Positions 46,704 to 60,759 of a stretch of 64,000 nt of DNA are shown piece by piece. This DNA comes from Jaapia argillacea MUCL 33604 (taxonomy: Eukaryota > Basidiomycota > Agaricomycetes > Jaapiales > Jaapiaceae): positions 1,204,593-1,268,592 of the forward strand of contig KL197713.1 in assembly GCA_000697665.1 (NCBI GenBank). The letters are read 5' to 3'. Under the pieces are notes generated by a model. That model did not search any database. It was not told the origin of the DNA and saw only the letters and a list, made by a program, of their open reading frames with translations. The translations under genes were made by a program, and so were the position numbers. Each line of letters opens with the position of its first letter. The stretch's first letter is position 1.

Positions 46704-49502
46704 ATGGACCATGTACACTATTCAGATGGTACAGAAGGGTACGCTTGTTATGACATTCATGCCGTGACCGATTCTAACCTACGCCACCCAGAACTCAACT
46801 TCGAGAGTTCTTGGCCCGCCAAAATGATAACTCGCCTCTCGATGATGCGCCTTCACCCCGAACGGCCTTACTTTCGACGTCGGAATCCGATGTGACTCCT
46901 CCCGAACCACGAGCGAGAGCTTCGTTGCGGCACCGACATACAAGGGAACGTAAAACCGTAGAACCTGGACTCTCTCGTCGGGATCTCATGAGAGCACTGA
47001 TTGAACACGAGCGTGAATTCAAGGAACTCAAGAGGGCGTATAGTATTGCGCTGGATAGGGTCGAGACAGAGACCCAGCGTGCTTCGTTGGCAGAACAAAG
47101 AGCCCTTGATCTAGCTGTGCGGCTCCGAGAGGCGACGGACCTACGGTTACACGCAGAGCGGGACCTTGCTCGCACTCGGGAGGAAATCAATCTGTATAAG
47201 ATGCAGTACGACGTTGCGCAAAGGGAGATCCATCGGGCGCAGGATATTGTGAAGGATGTGGAAGCGAGGAGAGAGGATGCTGAAGCTGCCGCTACCAGAG
47301 CTAGGGGTGTTGCTAGGAAGCTGCGGGAAGAGAGGATGATTTATGTGGCAAGGGAGGAGGGGAGAAGGCAAGGTTACCAGGAAGGGCTGTCAAGAGGAAG
47401 GAGAATGGGTTACGATGAAGGGACGGAGCTGGGTTACGAGGAAGGAATGGGAGAGACCCGGGGGGTGTCAGAGGGCAATTACTCTCGGTTTATTGAAGAA
47501 GTGGGGTCAGATGACGAATATCGCGACGAATATGCGGATGACGGTGAAGATGATAGAAGACATGGCCGCGATGATGGCGGGTCCGTTGACTTCCCCCACA
47601 TGGTTAACTTCCCTGGGAGGACACGGACGGAGGACGAAAGATTGACACCTCCATCCGCAACTCCCACCGTGTTCGTCCCCGTATCAACACACCCCTCGTC
47701 GACTGGTCGTGCATCCATACCACCCTCTCGAACCCGAGTCAGGGTGGAAAATAGAACACCAGTTCCAGTACCACCAGTATCGGCTCCTCCACTTCCTCCT
47801 ACCAACCCTGCTCCAATTGCTCCACAGCCAGTCACTCAGCAGCCCTTAGCCGCACCTTCGCCCACCCGGCCAGCAATCATTCGACCTGTCTCAGTTCACA
47901 ACGCCCCGCCATCACCCCGCCACCCCGAGTACTCCATCCCTCCTGATGGCTGGATTCCTCTCCTCGACGCCCAGAATCGGATTGTCATACCCCCGCCGCA
48001 CGAGTTCAGCAGACCGGCGAGCCCACTTCCACCACCCTCTCCCTCAGTTACTGGTTCATTGGGTCTGCCCCCACCTCCTGCACCATCCAGTCAAGGTTTT
48101 CCGCCCATGGGACAGCCTCGCGACCAAAGGGGACCTCCTTCCAATCCCGTTGGGTTTTCTCAACTGTCGTATCAGCAGTCTAATGCCTCCTCCCGGGATC
48201 TGAGAAACCATCCGCTTGATCGTGTCTCTGGACTGAGCACCATACAGGAAGCTAACACCGAAACACCTTCAGTAAGGGCCAACGGTGGTAGGAGGTCAGC
48301 CACTCCAAGTCGGGGACAACCCTTCATGGCTTATTCCATCCCCCCAACGGATGGATCCAACAGCCCTCGGAGTCGAGATGTGAACCAAAGGTTGGCGAAT
48401 GGCTTGCGCTACACTGATGGCACACCTGTGGAGTGGAGTCACATGCCATTGGAGAACCACCAAGTGAGTGGTTGTTATCACTACGAGGCATCTCGCTAAT
48501 CGGTTTCCCTCTATCAGCCCCCACCATATGCTATGCAACCGACTACCAGCCAAGGCGGCCCACAGCGACGACGCCCCGCGAACCTTACTATACCAGCTCC
48601 ACTAGCAACTCCTGCTGCAACTCCTTCTGATGCTCCACGGCACCGGAGGTCCGCCTCCGCTGCGTCTGGAGGCACTGCCCCAACGAATACCTCGAGTTTT
48701 TTGGGAAGACATCGACGGGCAGCGTCGTCCGGCAATTCGGTGCCAGATATCAACGTGGCTCCTCCGGTATGATAAAGCCGCCCTTGACTGTATGACTTTG
48801 ATATACACCTCGTTATTGTTTCTCCGCCAGTCAAACTCTGCCTCTGATACTACACGACGGAGTCCTCAACACGTCGCGACGTTGAGTCCAAACATGGGCA
48901 GCCGTCGCCAATTATCCGAGGGCACCCACGGACAGAGATCTGCCGTCTCACCCATGCGCTCACCGCGACCAGGTTCTACCGCCCTTCCCGATGGGCGGTT
49001 TTCGCCTATCACTAGTCCAGACGATGTGCCGAATGCGTGGCAACAGCAGCAACCGTGGCCAATCCCTGTACCGAGCCACTCACCTATACCGGTACCCGCT
49101 CCAAATCTCCCGACTCCAATCTCCAACGTCTACGTTCGGCCGAGTAGCGTTCTCCCCATACCCCCTCCGAATGGCCAGTACAGTTCCTCTCGACCCATTA
49201 CCCCTCAATCCGGTTATCAAAACTACTATGTCCCTCCTAAATCCCCTAACACGCCCGTCGAACGAATCCCTCCGCCGGCTTCTCCTTCCCAATCTGCCAC
49301 CTCCTCGCGGATTCTGCCAAAACGAAATCTGAGTCTCAATGCTGGTTCGACCCCTGGGATGAGGCAAATGCATCTTGGGTTGGGCCCGAACCAACTGAGC
49401 AGACGAGCTTCGAATGCATCTTTGGGCTCTCAAAGTTCTTATGGAAGATTTGACACTCGTGAGTATCAGGATCCTGCATTCCTAGCAAGTCCTAGGATGT
49501 AG
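46704..49502 (+). CDS. Coiled-coil and proline-rich protein, function unknown
   Basis: The ATG at 46704 (MDHVHYSDGTEG) splices in phase to TQLREFLARQNDNSPLDDAP at about 46793; the long frame 46811-48499 lacks its own ATG, which fixes this start. Residues about 70-200 form a charged coiled coil (RDLMRALIEHEREFKELKRA, ERDLARTREEINLYKMQYDV). A Gly/Tyr-rich repeat-like block follows: GRRQGYQEGLSRGRRMGYDE, then EGTELGYEEGMGE. After that comes a very long Pro/Ser-rich disordered region with the motif YSIPPDGWIPLLDAQNRIVI. Two further exons end at 49502. I do not recognise a catalytic domain; it looks like a scaffold of a type seen in basidiomycetes. Confidence 0.75.
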
Positions 49503-49870
49503 CTGCCCGAGCGGTCGCCGTTTTATCCGTTTTGTTCTTGGTTTTACAATTTGCTTCCGTCTCCAAAATTCTTCTTGCGTTGTGTTCTATGTTCTCCCTT
49601 ATCTCATTATGTACGATACCATAAGCATATGATCTCATATTCAATACCTTCCTCTTCGTACTGAAATCGCTGCGTTGATCAGAACTTGAAGTCTCTGCAG
49701 TGCAAACATTCCGAAAAGTGGGACACATGGATTTGTTGAACGCCACAGTGCCACGTCCCATTTTGGCAATTCGCGCTACCAAATTTGTTGGCATTCGCTT
49801 GGTGTCGTTCAGGTCTTCCTCGTTGTTGCTGTCGTTGTAACCCTCCACTCTACTGTCATCCTACACTATA
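49503..49870. other. Intergenic, no gene seen
   Basis: About 370 bases: 3' end of the coiled-coil gene and promoter of the septin gene. A minus-strand open frame of 118 codons here has no recognisable domain. Confidence 0.5.
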
Positions 49871-51193
49871 ATGGCCGCTGCAGTCGACGAAATCCGCGCT
49901 CAGTCATATGTCGGTTTCGACACCATCACCACGCAGATTGAGCATAAGCTCTTGAAGCGTGGTTTCCAGTTCAACGTGATCGTCGCTGGTGAGTGCTGGC
50001 ACTTGTCGCGAGCCTTTCTTTCTCGATTTCGAGGGGCAGACGTGTTAACTGGCTCTCAACGTAGGACAAACTGGTCTTGGAAAGTCGACTTTAATCAATA
50101 CCATCTTCGCGTCGCATTTGATCGACTCGAAGGGTCGGTTGGAGGCGGATGAGCCTGTGAGACAGACGACAGAGATTCAAGCCGTGTCGCATGGTTCGTT
50201 GGTCTCCTCATTTGACAAGGACTCCGGGACTGACCGCGTTTGTTCGCAGTTATCGTCGAGAACAGCGTGAAACTGAGGCTCAACATCGTTGACACGCCGG
50301 GATATGGTGACCAGGTTAACAACGAGAACTGGTGCGTCCTCATCTTCCATTTGAAGAGTTCGTCACGGAGTCTGACTTGTTGTATTGCAGCTGGGATCCT
50401 ATCATCAAATATATCAAGGACCAGCACAGCGCTTACCTCCGCAAAGAGCTAACGGCTATGCGCGACCGTCATATCCAGGACACGCGGATTCACTGCTGCT
50501 TGTACTTCATCTCCCCGACTGGACACTCGCTGCGCCCCATCGATGTTATCGTCATGAAGAAGCTTAGCGAGGTTGTCAATGTCGTGCCCATCATTGCCAA
50601 GGCCGACTCCTTAACTTTGGAGGAGCGAGACGCTTTCAAACAAAAGGTGCTTATTCAACGGCACGTTTGTTATAATCAGACCTTAACCACCATGGGTATT
50701 AGATTCGGGCCGAACTGGTTTACCACAACATCCGCCTTTACCCCTTCGACACCGAAGAGAATGACGATGAGGAGATTCAGCTGAACGAATCGATCCGAGT
50801 GCGCTATTTCTCTCGTTTATTCTTGGAAACTGAACTCACATGGGCCGACCATCGCAGAACATGATTCCTTTCGCTGTTGTGGGATCGGAGCGAAACGTTA
50901 TCATCGGAGGCAAGACTGTCCGTGGGCGAAAGAATCGTTGGGGTGTGGTCAACGTCGAGGACCGAGAACATTGCGAGTTTGTTCAATTGCGGGACTTCCT
51001 TACTAGGTTTGGACAACTTCTTGTGCTTGTTAGATCCGCCCCGCTGACGGCGAATAATGTTCGCAGGACACACTTACAGGACTTAATCGAGACGACTGCC
51101 CAGATTCACTATGAGGCTTTCCGCTCGAAACAGCTCCTCGCGCTCAAGGATCAAGCCAACCCTCGCCCCGCGCCCACTCAAGTGGCCGCTTGA
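49871..51193 (+). CDS. CDC10: Septin, CDC10 type
   Basis: GTP-binding septin that co-assembles into hetero-oligomeric filaments at septa, bud necks and hyphal tips. The start MAAAVDEIRAQSYVGFDTIT + QIEHKLLKRGFQFNVIVA matches the CDC10 N-terminus. An intron splits the P-loop, which reads GQTGLGKSTLINTIFASHLI. G3 is NIVDTPGYGDQVNNEN and G4 is VVPIIAKADSLTLEER (AKAD). The septin unique element is present (MIPFAVVGSERNVIIGGKTV, RGRKNRWGVVNVEDREHCEF). The end RTHLQDLIETTAQIHYEAFR + SKQLLALK is short and lacks a C-terminal coiled coil, again as in CDC10. Stop at 51193. About seven introns. Confidence 0.92.
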
Positions 51194-51715
51194 GTTCGTC
51201 TATGATTCGTGGGTTATTTTACCATGCTATCATATCAATCTAATCCGATATAAATATGTTGTTTGTAGCCAAAAGCTCTATTCATATCATACCCTTTCTT
51301 CCGGTTCTCTCCCTTCATCGAACACTCTTTCCCCCGTGTCGGATAATAGGATGGCTGTTTGCCCGCCCATTTTTCTCTGCCTTTGTGGATGTCTCACGTT
51401 CGTTTAAGTTACTCTCGTACCCTAGCGTGTCGTTTTGGTATATATCCACGTTGACCCACCCAATGGGAATGTTCGGAAAGTCGGGACCAAGGTGGCGAGG
51501 ATGAGAAATAGCCGTTACGCGCGAAGGTTAGCCGCGTGTTGACTCGGCCACGGCTGGGTGCATCAGCACCTGCCGGCAACACGCGGCGGTGCTGACATCA
51601 TCAGGGTGAGCGATACGGTCAACGTATCAAACTCTTCGGGCTGTTTGAGATGTCCGGTCTTATGCCTGCGCACCCTTCTGCTTCCCGCTCTTGATCCTTC
51701 TTGCTCTCGACCACT
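51194..51715. other. Intergenic, no gene seen
   Basis: About 520 bases between the septin stop and the flippase start; likely promoter of the flippase gene. Confidence 0.5.
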
Positions 51716-54700
51716 ATGTCACACAAGCCAACAGGCTGGAGAGCCTGGTATGGCAAGGTCGCTGCGTTCGACATTGCTCAGCTCTTTTCTCAGAAACGCA
51801 CTATTGGCCCACCCAGGAAAGTCTATGTCAACGAGGATCTCCCTGCAGACTATTATGACCACAAAGGACGGCCGAAAAAGGAGCATATCTACACCAGTAA
51901 CCAGGTTATCACATCCAAGTACACAATCTTTACCTTCTTGCCGAGGAACCTGTTGGAGCAGTTCCGCAGGATTGCCAACATGTGGGTGCCCAATTTTATG
52001 TTTCTGGCTCTTCATCCTGACTCCCAATCTTCGAAGTTTCTTTTTGGCCATTGCCATCCTCCAGTTCTTCTCCATCTTCTCCACCATCAATAAAGGACTC
52101 GTCATCTTTCCACTGTTGGTCGTTTTGACTATTACTGCGGCCAAGGATGGGTACGAGGACATAAAGCGGCATCAATCTGACCGGCGTGTCAACTACTCTG
52201 TCACCCGAGTCTTGTCAGGAGCCAACTGGACCAATCCGAACCACATGAGCAACAAGGCGAAAACGTTCGTTCGCGGATTAAAGTTACCGGGACGGGGGAA
52301 GAAAGTTACGAAGGCTGGAAGTGGCAGGGATCAGGACATCGAGATGCTGGCTGTGGCGGCACCGCCTGAGGGCGTTGCCGCTGTCACTAGTCCTCAACAG
52401 CATCCAGTCGACGAACATGACATCGAGTATGACGATGTCCGAACCTCCGGCACTGCTTACACCGATGACCATGACACGTCCATCTCCCATCGGGCTCAAA
52501 ACCTCCTCCATCACCATGACGAAAAGCAGGACCGCGCTCACTGGAAGAGAACCAATTGGGAGGATGTTTCGGTTGGTGACATCGTCAAAATCGCCAACCA
52601 TGAATCTTTCCCCGCCGACATCCTGGTCTGTGCGACTTCCGACGACGAGAACGTTTGTTTCGTGGAAACCAAGAATCTTGACGGAGAGACTAATCTCAAG
52701 TCTCGCAACGCCGTTCCCGCCCTCACATTTATGCGAACCGCTCAAGAATGCGCGGATCGTGGTCATTCCTTCTACGTCGACTGTGATCGACCCGATGACA
52801 ATATGTACAGGATGACGGCTGCCGTCGTGACCAAGGAGGGCAGATCACCTGTTGATCTGCAGAACGTAGTTCTTCGTGGCACCGTTCTGAGGAACACTGA
52901 ATGGATCGTCGGAGTTGTCCTGTTCACTGGCGTTGATACGAAGATTGTTTTAAACGCCGGTGGTACCCCAAGTAAGCGAAGCAGAGTCGAGCGACAGATG
53001 AACCCCCAAGTGTGCGTGGCATTCCGACTGTTGTTATTCCTCTGGTACTGATGGGGTTTACAGTTTTATCAACCTTATCATGCTCGCGGCCATGGCACTC
53101 GTCTGCGGAATAGTTGACGCTGTTCTTGAACAAAAATACTATCCCCTCGGTGCACCATGGTTGTTCGGCGACGACCAATCAGACGACAACACTCATATCA
53201 ATGGGCTCATCACCGCAATCTTTGCACTGGTCACGTTCGTGTATTTGCTCTATCGCAGAAGTCATTGTACTCATTGTTGCCACTAGGTTCCAAAACATCG
53301 TGCCTATTTCGTTATACATCTCCATCGAGGCCGTCCGCACGTGCCAAGCGGTGTTTATCTACTTTGATAAAGAGATTTGGTATGAGAAGACGGACCAAGC
53401 AACCCTGGCCAGGTCGTGGAATCTGTCTGATGACTTGGGTCAGATCGAGTACATCTTCTCCGACAAGACCGGCACCCTAACGCAAGTGTGTATATTTCCA
53501 TCTCTCTTCTGCTCACCTCGTTGACTATTATCTCAGAATTTGATGATCTTCCGACAATGCTCTGTCAATGGGAAGGTCTATCGGGGTGACGAATCTGCTG
53601 TGGAAGAACCGTCTGACAAACCCGCAGAGAAGAAAGACGAAGGAGAGGTCGCGAATGGCGAGAATTCCGCGGTTAATGTTCGTGTGGTTAGTCCACTTTC
53701 TTCGGGTACTGCCTCCAACTCAAATGGGCAGGACAACCAAAAGGATACTCCGTCTACATCGTCGACCTTGGACGGAGACAGACCTCCTCCGAGAGCGGCT
53801 GGTGTCGTTCACCATTTCCAGGACTCCGAGTTAAAAACCGATCTCGATAATGCAGTCCACGCGGCCCCGGAGTCGGAACACGCTCCGCTTGCTCGTTCTC
53901 TCCATGGCTTCTTCTCCGTTCTCGCCCTTTGCCATACTGTCCTTACTGCCATCGACCCTGCCACTGGAGCCATCGAGTACAAAGCTCAATCACCGGACGA
54001 AGCCGCACTCGTACAAGCCGCAGCGGACGTGGGCTACGTATTCCGCGGACGTGACCGCGAAATCCTCCATCTGCAGACACCATTCCACGACGAGGTTGAG
54101 AAGTATGAGCTCCTCCATATCCTCGAGTTCACGAGTGCGCGGAAACGGATGAGCGTTGTGGTGCGCAAGCTGGACGACGAGGATCACCGAGTGTTCTTGC
54201 TTACCAAGGGGGCCGACAACATCATCTTTGAGCGGCTGAAACCCGGCGGTGATGACCTCAAGCAGACCACAACACAACACCTCGACGAGTTCGCCAGCGA
54301 AGGTCTGAGAACGCTGACCTTGGCATACAGAATTGTACCAGGTATATTCCACCCTCGCTTGTATACCGTGTCGCACTCTGATATCTTGAATTATAGATGA
54401 TGAGTATGAATCCTGGAGCGAGCGATACGAGGAGGCCACTGTATCCTTGGAAGACCGAGAAACCAAAATCGAAGCAGTGTCTGAAGAACTTGAGAAGGAC
54501 TTGCGATTACTCGGAGCTACCGCTATCGAGGACCGACTGCAAGATGGTGTTCCAGAGACTATTGCCGACCTCAAGCGGGCTGGCATCAAAGTTTGGGTGG
54601 CCACTGGTGACAAATTGGAAACTGCAATTGGTATGTTCAATGTTTCTTTCTCCAGATTCACTGTCCTCACCGTGTACGTAGCCATTGGTTATAGCACCAA

Positions 54701-56854
54701 CCTCATTGCCGCGGAGTCGAACATTATTATTCTTCGAGGTGGCGATAAGTCGGTGTACCAACAGATGCTCAGCGCCTTCGAGCAATTCTTCCCGGAACAC
54801 AACGTACTGGAGAACGACAATATCGTCAACTATGGCAGAGCCCAGGCTGGTGAAGATGGTCAGCTTCCTCCACTTCAGCGCGTCAACACAGGTGTCTCTT
54901 CACTCGTCGGTCACGACAATGGTGATCGTCCTGGAGGGTTTGTTCTTGTCATTGACGGGGCTGCCCTGACCCAAGTATGTCGCTGTGCTCTTCAACAAGT
55001 TCATAACTGATCGCCTGTCACAAGGCCCTCTCCGACGATCAACACAAGGAAGTTCTTCTTAAGCTCGCCGTAGAATGTGAAGGTGTCATCTGTTGTCGTG
55101 TATCACCACTGCAAAAGGCGTTGGTCGTCTTATTGGTCAAGGAAGGTCTGGGTGCCATGTGTCTCGCCATTGGCGATGGCGCGAACGACGTCAGCATGAT
55201 TCAGGTATGTTTGCTTTTTTCCTCGATGGCCCCAACCTAACTCACAACTACCTATGTAGGCCGCTGATGTTGGTGTGGGTATATCTGGCGAGGAAGGTTT
55301 ACAGGCTGTAAACTCGTCTGACTACGCCATCGCGCAAGTACGTATTGTTCCTTTGAACTGACAAGCAGGATATCGACTGATACCCCACCAGTTCCGCTTC
55401 CTTAAGCGCCTTCTTTTGGTTCATGGTCATTGGTCGTATGCGCGCAACGGAAACATGTAAGCGAATTCCAGCACAGACCAATTTCTTGTTGACACATTGC
55501 ACAGGATTGTGAATTTCTTCTACAAGAACATCGTCTGTATTGGTGTGCTTTGGTGGTTCATGATCTACTGCGGATGGAGTTCGCAATAGTGAGTTCATAA
55601 GCTCTGGACACGTATCAACATCGGGCTAACGAATTCATCAGCGTTTTCGAATATACTTACCTCCTGTGGTGGAATTCCTTCTGGACCATTGCGCCTGTCA
55701 TCGCTATCGGTGTCTTTGACCGAATCGTTGGTAAGAAGTGATGATCTCAATCCCGATTTCCTCCACTGACCTGATAATTCAGATGATGATGTCCTCATGG
55801 CACTGCCGGAGCTATATCGATATGGCCGAGAAGGCAAATGGTTTGGCACGAGGCTTTTCTTGATCTACATGTTCGATGGCATCGTCCAGGTGAGTTGCTT
55901 ACCTCTATCTCATAATTTATTGGCCCTGACTGACTCGGCGTAGTCGGCAATCATCTTCTTCGTGCTGCTATATACCTACCATAGCACTACCACTCGAACA
56001 GACGGCTACCAGGTTGCACAGTATGAATTTTCTACGGTAAGCCCGCACGAGATCGGCATTCGCATTGAACTAACCTTCGTCTCGATTAGACGATGGCCGT
56101 TGCCGCTGTGATGGTCGTCAACTTCTTCAATGGGCTGAATACGAACGTGTGGACTGGCTGGGTCTTCTTCGCTGTGTCTCTAGGCATTGTGCTAATCTGG
56201 GCTTATACCGTTCGTGAAACCGAGTTCTCCATCGTTGACTAAACTGACCTTCTCATACGACAGGCTATTTACTCAATCATATCTCCCGGCTGGATTGTCG
56301 TCCCTGTGTTTGGAAACGACCATTACCTCTTCCACTCAGCTTACTTCTGGCTGGCAATCCCCCTCGTTTTGACCCTTTGTTTAGCTCCTCGTTACCTCGC
56401 AAAGGCATGGAAGTTCGGATTCAATCCAGACGACATCTCCATCATGCGCTGGGTGCGCAAAAGAGATCCACATCTTGACATCATGAACCATGCGCATATT
56501 GGTGGTGCACTCCGTGACATGCGGCGCCCAATATCGCAGGCTTCTAGCACGGACAATTTATCTGTCCGCCCTGCACCTTCCATCGCTGATGCACGGGGGA
56601 GTCGAACGGACATGGCCACCGGTATCCGGTCGGTCCACCGTGGCTTTGATTTCGCAACGGAGGAGGGAGGTGTCGCTATGCGTCGAATGCAGACCAACCT
56701 TTCGTCGCGACGTCAAGTTAACCTACTATCATCGCCAACGAAGCGCAGAAAGCGGGGCGGATCGTTGGTTTCTACCATTCGACGGACGCTCCGGAAACCG
56801 AAGACCCCCCCAGCCGCTGACCCCAGTCCCGAGCACGATCACGACCACCCATGA
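51716..56854 (+). CDS. P4-type lipid-flipping ATPase, DNF1/DNF2-like
   Basis: Plasma-membrane or endosomal phospholipid flippase that moves lipids to the cytosolic leaflet. The first ATG at 51716 gives [22 protein letters not shown]1 is made across an intron (RRIAN + [15 protein letters not shown]). The actuator has FPADILVC and [11 protein letters not shown]; the P4 signature [16 protein letters not shown] follows. The phosphorylation site is [12 protein letters not shown] near 53453-53490. A long acidic insert precedes the nucleotide domain ([49 protein letters not shown]), then [34 protein letters not shown] and six C-terminal helices. The cytoplasmic tail is basic and Ser-rich, ending at 56854 with [10 protein letters not shown]. 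The features fit the DNF group more than DRS2 or NEO1. All catalytic motifs look intact. Confidence 0.9.
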
Positions 56855-57099
56855 CATTTCTGCTTTCCATCTTCTGTGCTTTTGCTTTTTTTTCAGCATC
56901 ATTGTAGCCATCAGTACACCCCTTCAACCCCATGTTCATTAGTAGGTACAATATATATACCGCAGATCCTTGCATGACCGTCATGATAATAAGTACACAG
57001 AACATTGGGCCCTCGCTTGCTGCTTGTATCCCTTCGTTTAGATAGCAATAATTTAATAGAATGAAATCTACGACGATTGGCCCGTCTGGTGAGGAGGTG

Positions 57100-60000
57100 T
57101 TATACCACAGGTGAAGAAGGCCTTCTCTTTTTAGTTATGGGTGGGAGTTCCACAGCACTGGCAGCACGCTTCGGTCTCCGAGGCTTGGAAAGCGTGACAT
57201 CTGTCTCCTGATCCACAGCTTCGCGCTTCGGTATTCTGGATGGCCGACGCTGGGAGAGATCAGGAGGGAGGCCGTCTTCATCTTCAGACTCTGGCGCGAG
57301 TTCATCATCAGAGTCGGAGTCTACGATTTCTGCCGATTTCTTTGGCTTTCCCGACTTTGTAGTCTTCGCCTTGGGTTTCTTTGACTGGCCTTCTTCTGCG
57401 ATGTGACAAACCTCGACGCTCGTCCCCGATCGAAGAAGTTCGTTGATCCATATCTAAATCAGGACAGGAAGATCGTGGTGTATAAGTCAACGGAAACTTA
57501 GGGCTGAAGGGACACTCACCTTCTGATTTTCCTGCAGTGTATCCCCAGGTCCCTTCACCTCGACGAATTTGCACTCTTGCGAGTGCACATTCCAAACTAG
57601 GAGATCAGGCACCCCACCACTTCTACCGGAGTAATCTTCACACATGAGGCGACAAATCACTTCCAATGACCGGCCCCCCAAACACTAACCAATTGTCAGC
57701 CAACCGTCCGAGGGATAATCTAAAGGGAAGGGCCACAAACCTCGACAATCTCAGCCAAGTCCTGTTTCTCGAACAAATCCCATCTCACTCCTACACACCA
57801 CGTCTGAGTAGCTCGGTACTTGTCGTCGGCAGCCTCCAATATCTGACGCGCCTCGCCAGCTTTGATATCGGCCAATCGTCGCTCTATAAGGTCTTGTCGT
57901 GCGAGGTAGAACGAGTCTTCGGCGATGTCGAGTGGGGCCGTTTGGTAGGGGGTTTCGAAAGCCCCTGGTACGTCGGCGAAGATGATGTCCCAGAAGAGAA
58001 GGCCAAAGATGGTGCGGACGATAGAGCCCTCTGAGTGAAACCTAGCAGTTCACATAAGTGATTAACCATTACGGACATGATGCAGGGGAATAGGGCAAAC
58101 TAACCCTCGAAAACCCAAACTCTCATAGTATTGAAGAGCCAAAATCTCAACTGACACCTCGTCTCCATCTCTTCCTATCCAAATAGATTTCCCAGTTGAA
58201 GACCTTTCTCTAATCTATGAATCAAATCAGCATCGTTCTTGCCAACAAACAAACCACTCACCCCTACTCTCCGTTTTTCCGCCGACACCGAACTCTCACC
58301 CGCTGTACCAACCGGAGTCCCAAAAGCAAACAACGACTTTGGCTTCTGTTCCACCTTGACAGGCCCATGGGCCAGTCCCTTCACTTCCCTAGCAGGAGTA
58401 TTGACCACTCTAGCAGTCTCATCCATGATCAAACTCGCAGCTCGATGTTTGACTCTGGTACCCTCTACGAAAACTTCTATCGCTTTTCGTAGTTTGCCTT
58501 CACAAACGTGTCGTTCATCAACTGGGATGCCCAGTCGTTTCTCGATACGAGTCAGGCGACGTTCGAGCATTGGTCTGAAAACTAAACGAAACGTCCTCAG
58601 GAAAGGAAGCGAAAAAAACGGAGAGAGAAGACCAGACTCACTCAAATGAGTATCGACATCCTCTAACCCTTCAACGATAGCGTCAAAAGCCTTCTTCGCA
58701 ATCTCATCATCCTCATTATCCAAATGCGTCATCAGAATCAACGCCCTCCTATCATGCCACCTCCCTCTCCTCCCCCTCCTCCACCGTTTTTGAGCTAACA
58801 AACTCTCCAGTACGTTCAACTCATATTCATACTCTTTCATGATCCCAAGTGCGTATGAACCCTTGCATACTATGCGGGTTAGGACGTGTCCTACAATTAT
58901 GATAAAAGGCGTTAGTTTACGAGGGTGACTGAGTAATGGGATGGGAGGAATGGGATGGGACTGACCACAATCGAACCGCTCAAGTCCTCTAGGCCTAGCG
59001 TCCACCTCTCCTTTAGTTTGTACGAGCCTTTTCCACCAATCATAAACCTTTTCGAAAAGTAGTTTAACAGCTCTCGCATTCTTCACTCTCTGCTTCTCCT
59101 CTTGCTCTTCCCCGCCAACTCCCACTTGTGTCATCATCATTCCCTGTGTGGGGATTGGCATCGCCTGGGTAGAAGGTATCTGCGACCCAACAGACATCCT
59201 ACTCGCAACGGCCGACAACCCAGGCGTCCCACTCCCACTCCCCCTCCCCCTCCCTCCGACCCCATCCCCCACAACCGCAGTCCCAAACAACAAATCAACC
59301 TCAGCCTCCAACTTCAACGCCCTCTGATAATCCAACACCTCCATTCTCGAATTCCAAATGTCGGGCGTACGAGTGTATGTGCGTTCGCAGTATGAACGTT
59401 TTTTGGCGAAGGAGAGGAGGGAGGGGAGGAGGAGGGATGTTGTGTGTTGTGTGCTGTTTTTTGTTCATGTTGATGTTAGTGTTAGGGTGGGGGAGGGGGA
59501 GGGAGGGAGAGACGGACCTTCGGAAGTATATGATGTTGATGCGGTGGAAGAGGTCTAAGATCGGTGCTCGGATTCGTATACACTTGTCTAGAGATCTCGT
59601 TAATATATAACTACGACCGCTCAAAGCATAAACATACCCAGAGTATTCAAGACCATCTCCCTCAACCTATCTTTCTGCGTCTTCAGTTTCAGCTGCCCCC
59701 TCCCATTCCCTCCTTTCGCGCTAAATGATAAGGTGGATTGTTGTAATCGAGGGCGATGTGTGTGAGAAGGTGGGTGGGAAGGAGAACTTGAGGTGGTGAG
59801 TGCGAAAGGGAGTGTTGATTGTGTTGAAGAAGATTCGAGCATGGTAGCTATCAACTGTGCTCTCTACATAACTGCATCAATACCCTGCAAGACGGAGGGA
59901 AAAGGAGAATGGAAGCACAACTCACCCGCAAAGGAACCTTCTTCAACTTGAGCTGTTTCCCCATCACCTTCAACTCTTCCAAACTCAAACAATCCAACAA

Positions 60001-60759
60001 CTCCTCGAGCGAAGCTGCATCTTCATCTTCTGCGAACATTGATAAATCAGGGTCGTCTGTATCGTCCAAAGAATCCACATTCGGTGTCGGCTGGGCATTC
60101 AAACACCCCTCCTCTTCTTCTTCGTCCTCGGGTTCCTCTTGGCTAGAGAAAGTGAGGTCGATAATATCTCTGTCGTCTTCCTCTTTCTTGACTCCAACTT
60201 CCTCATGAGCCATTGGCTGAGGTACGGGAAGGGGAGAGGCACAAAGCTCTTCAATAGCACCTCTAATCTCATCTTCCGATAACTCAGAAGTATATCTGAG
60301 CGAAGAGAATCGATGCCATTTATTCGACTTGCGGAGACAGAGACGGATTAGGAGGTATTTCGTTTCGTCTATTACCCTCGGTCACTCATGGGATCCACAG
60401 CGAGAGGGGGGGGGGGGGGGACGTACAAGGAGACTGAGCATATTTCTTGAGGCAAGTAATCTCTTGGGCCGAGAAGAGCTCGGCTTCAAACTTGACTACA
60501 GTCTTGAGCATTTCTGAGACACCACCACCCATCATTAACCCTACCCTAATCACAACGAGTCAAACAACTCACCATCGAATAGCTGGACATACATGGACTC
60601 TGTTCTCTCCCCTGGTTTGGACTCCTCGTGTTGGTCTGTAGGTGGATGTTCGTCGGTTTCATCGGAGTCTCCAGGTTGGTGGGAGTTGGTGTCTGATGTT
60701 CCCCCGGACCAAAAGACGAGATTTTCGACGGAGGAGATGGAGGGCGAATGTAGGACCAT
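57100..60759 (-). CDS. FAN1: Fanconi-associated nuclease 1 (FAN1)
   Basis: Structure-specific 5' flap endonuclease/exonuclease for interstrand cross-link repair. The likely start is MVLHSPSISSVENLVFWSGG at 60759 (a longer frame begins with TTG). Next come YVQLFDG + EMLKTVVKFEAELFSAQE, FIRLCLRKSNKWHRFSSLRY, an acidic linker and a SAP motif SLEELKVMGKQLKLKKVPL near 59940. The TPR-like middle has YDWWKRLVQTKGEVDARPRG, then LERFDCG and YEYELNVLESLLAQKRWRRG. The C-terminal VRR-NUC domain gives EVICRLMCEDYSGRSGGVPD, LLVWNVHSQECKFVEVKGPG and DTLQENQKIWINELL, with the PD..VEVK catalytic residues intact. A basic tail PPITKKRRPSSPVV ends at 57100. No UBZ finger is seen. One intron holds a run of about 14 Gs (60408-60421). 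Confidence 0.88.

Noticed and set aside
46811-48499. Taking 46811 as the start of the coiled-coil protein
   Set aside because: The codon is TTG; an upstream exon with ATG at 46704 joins in phase across a short intron.
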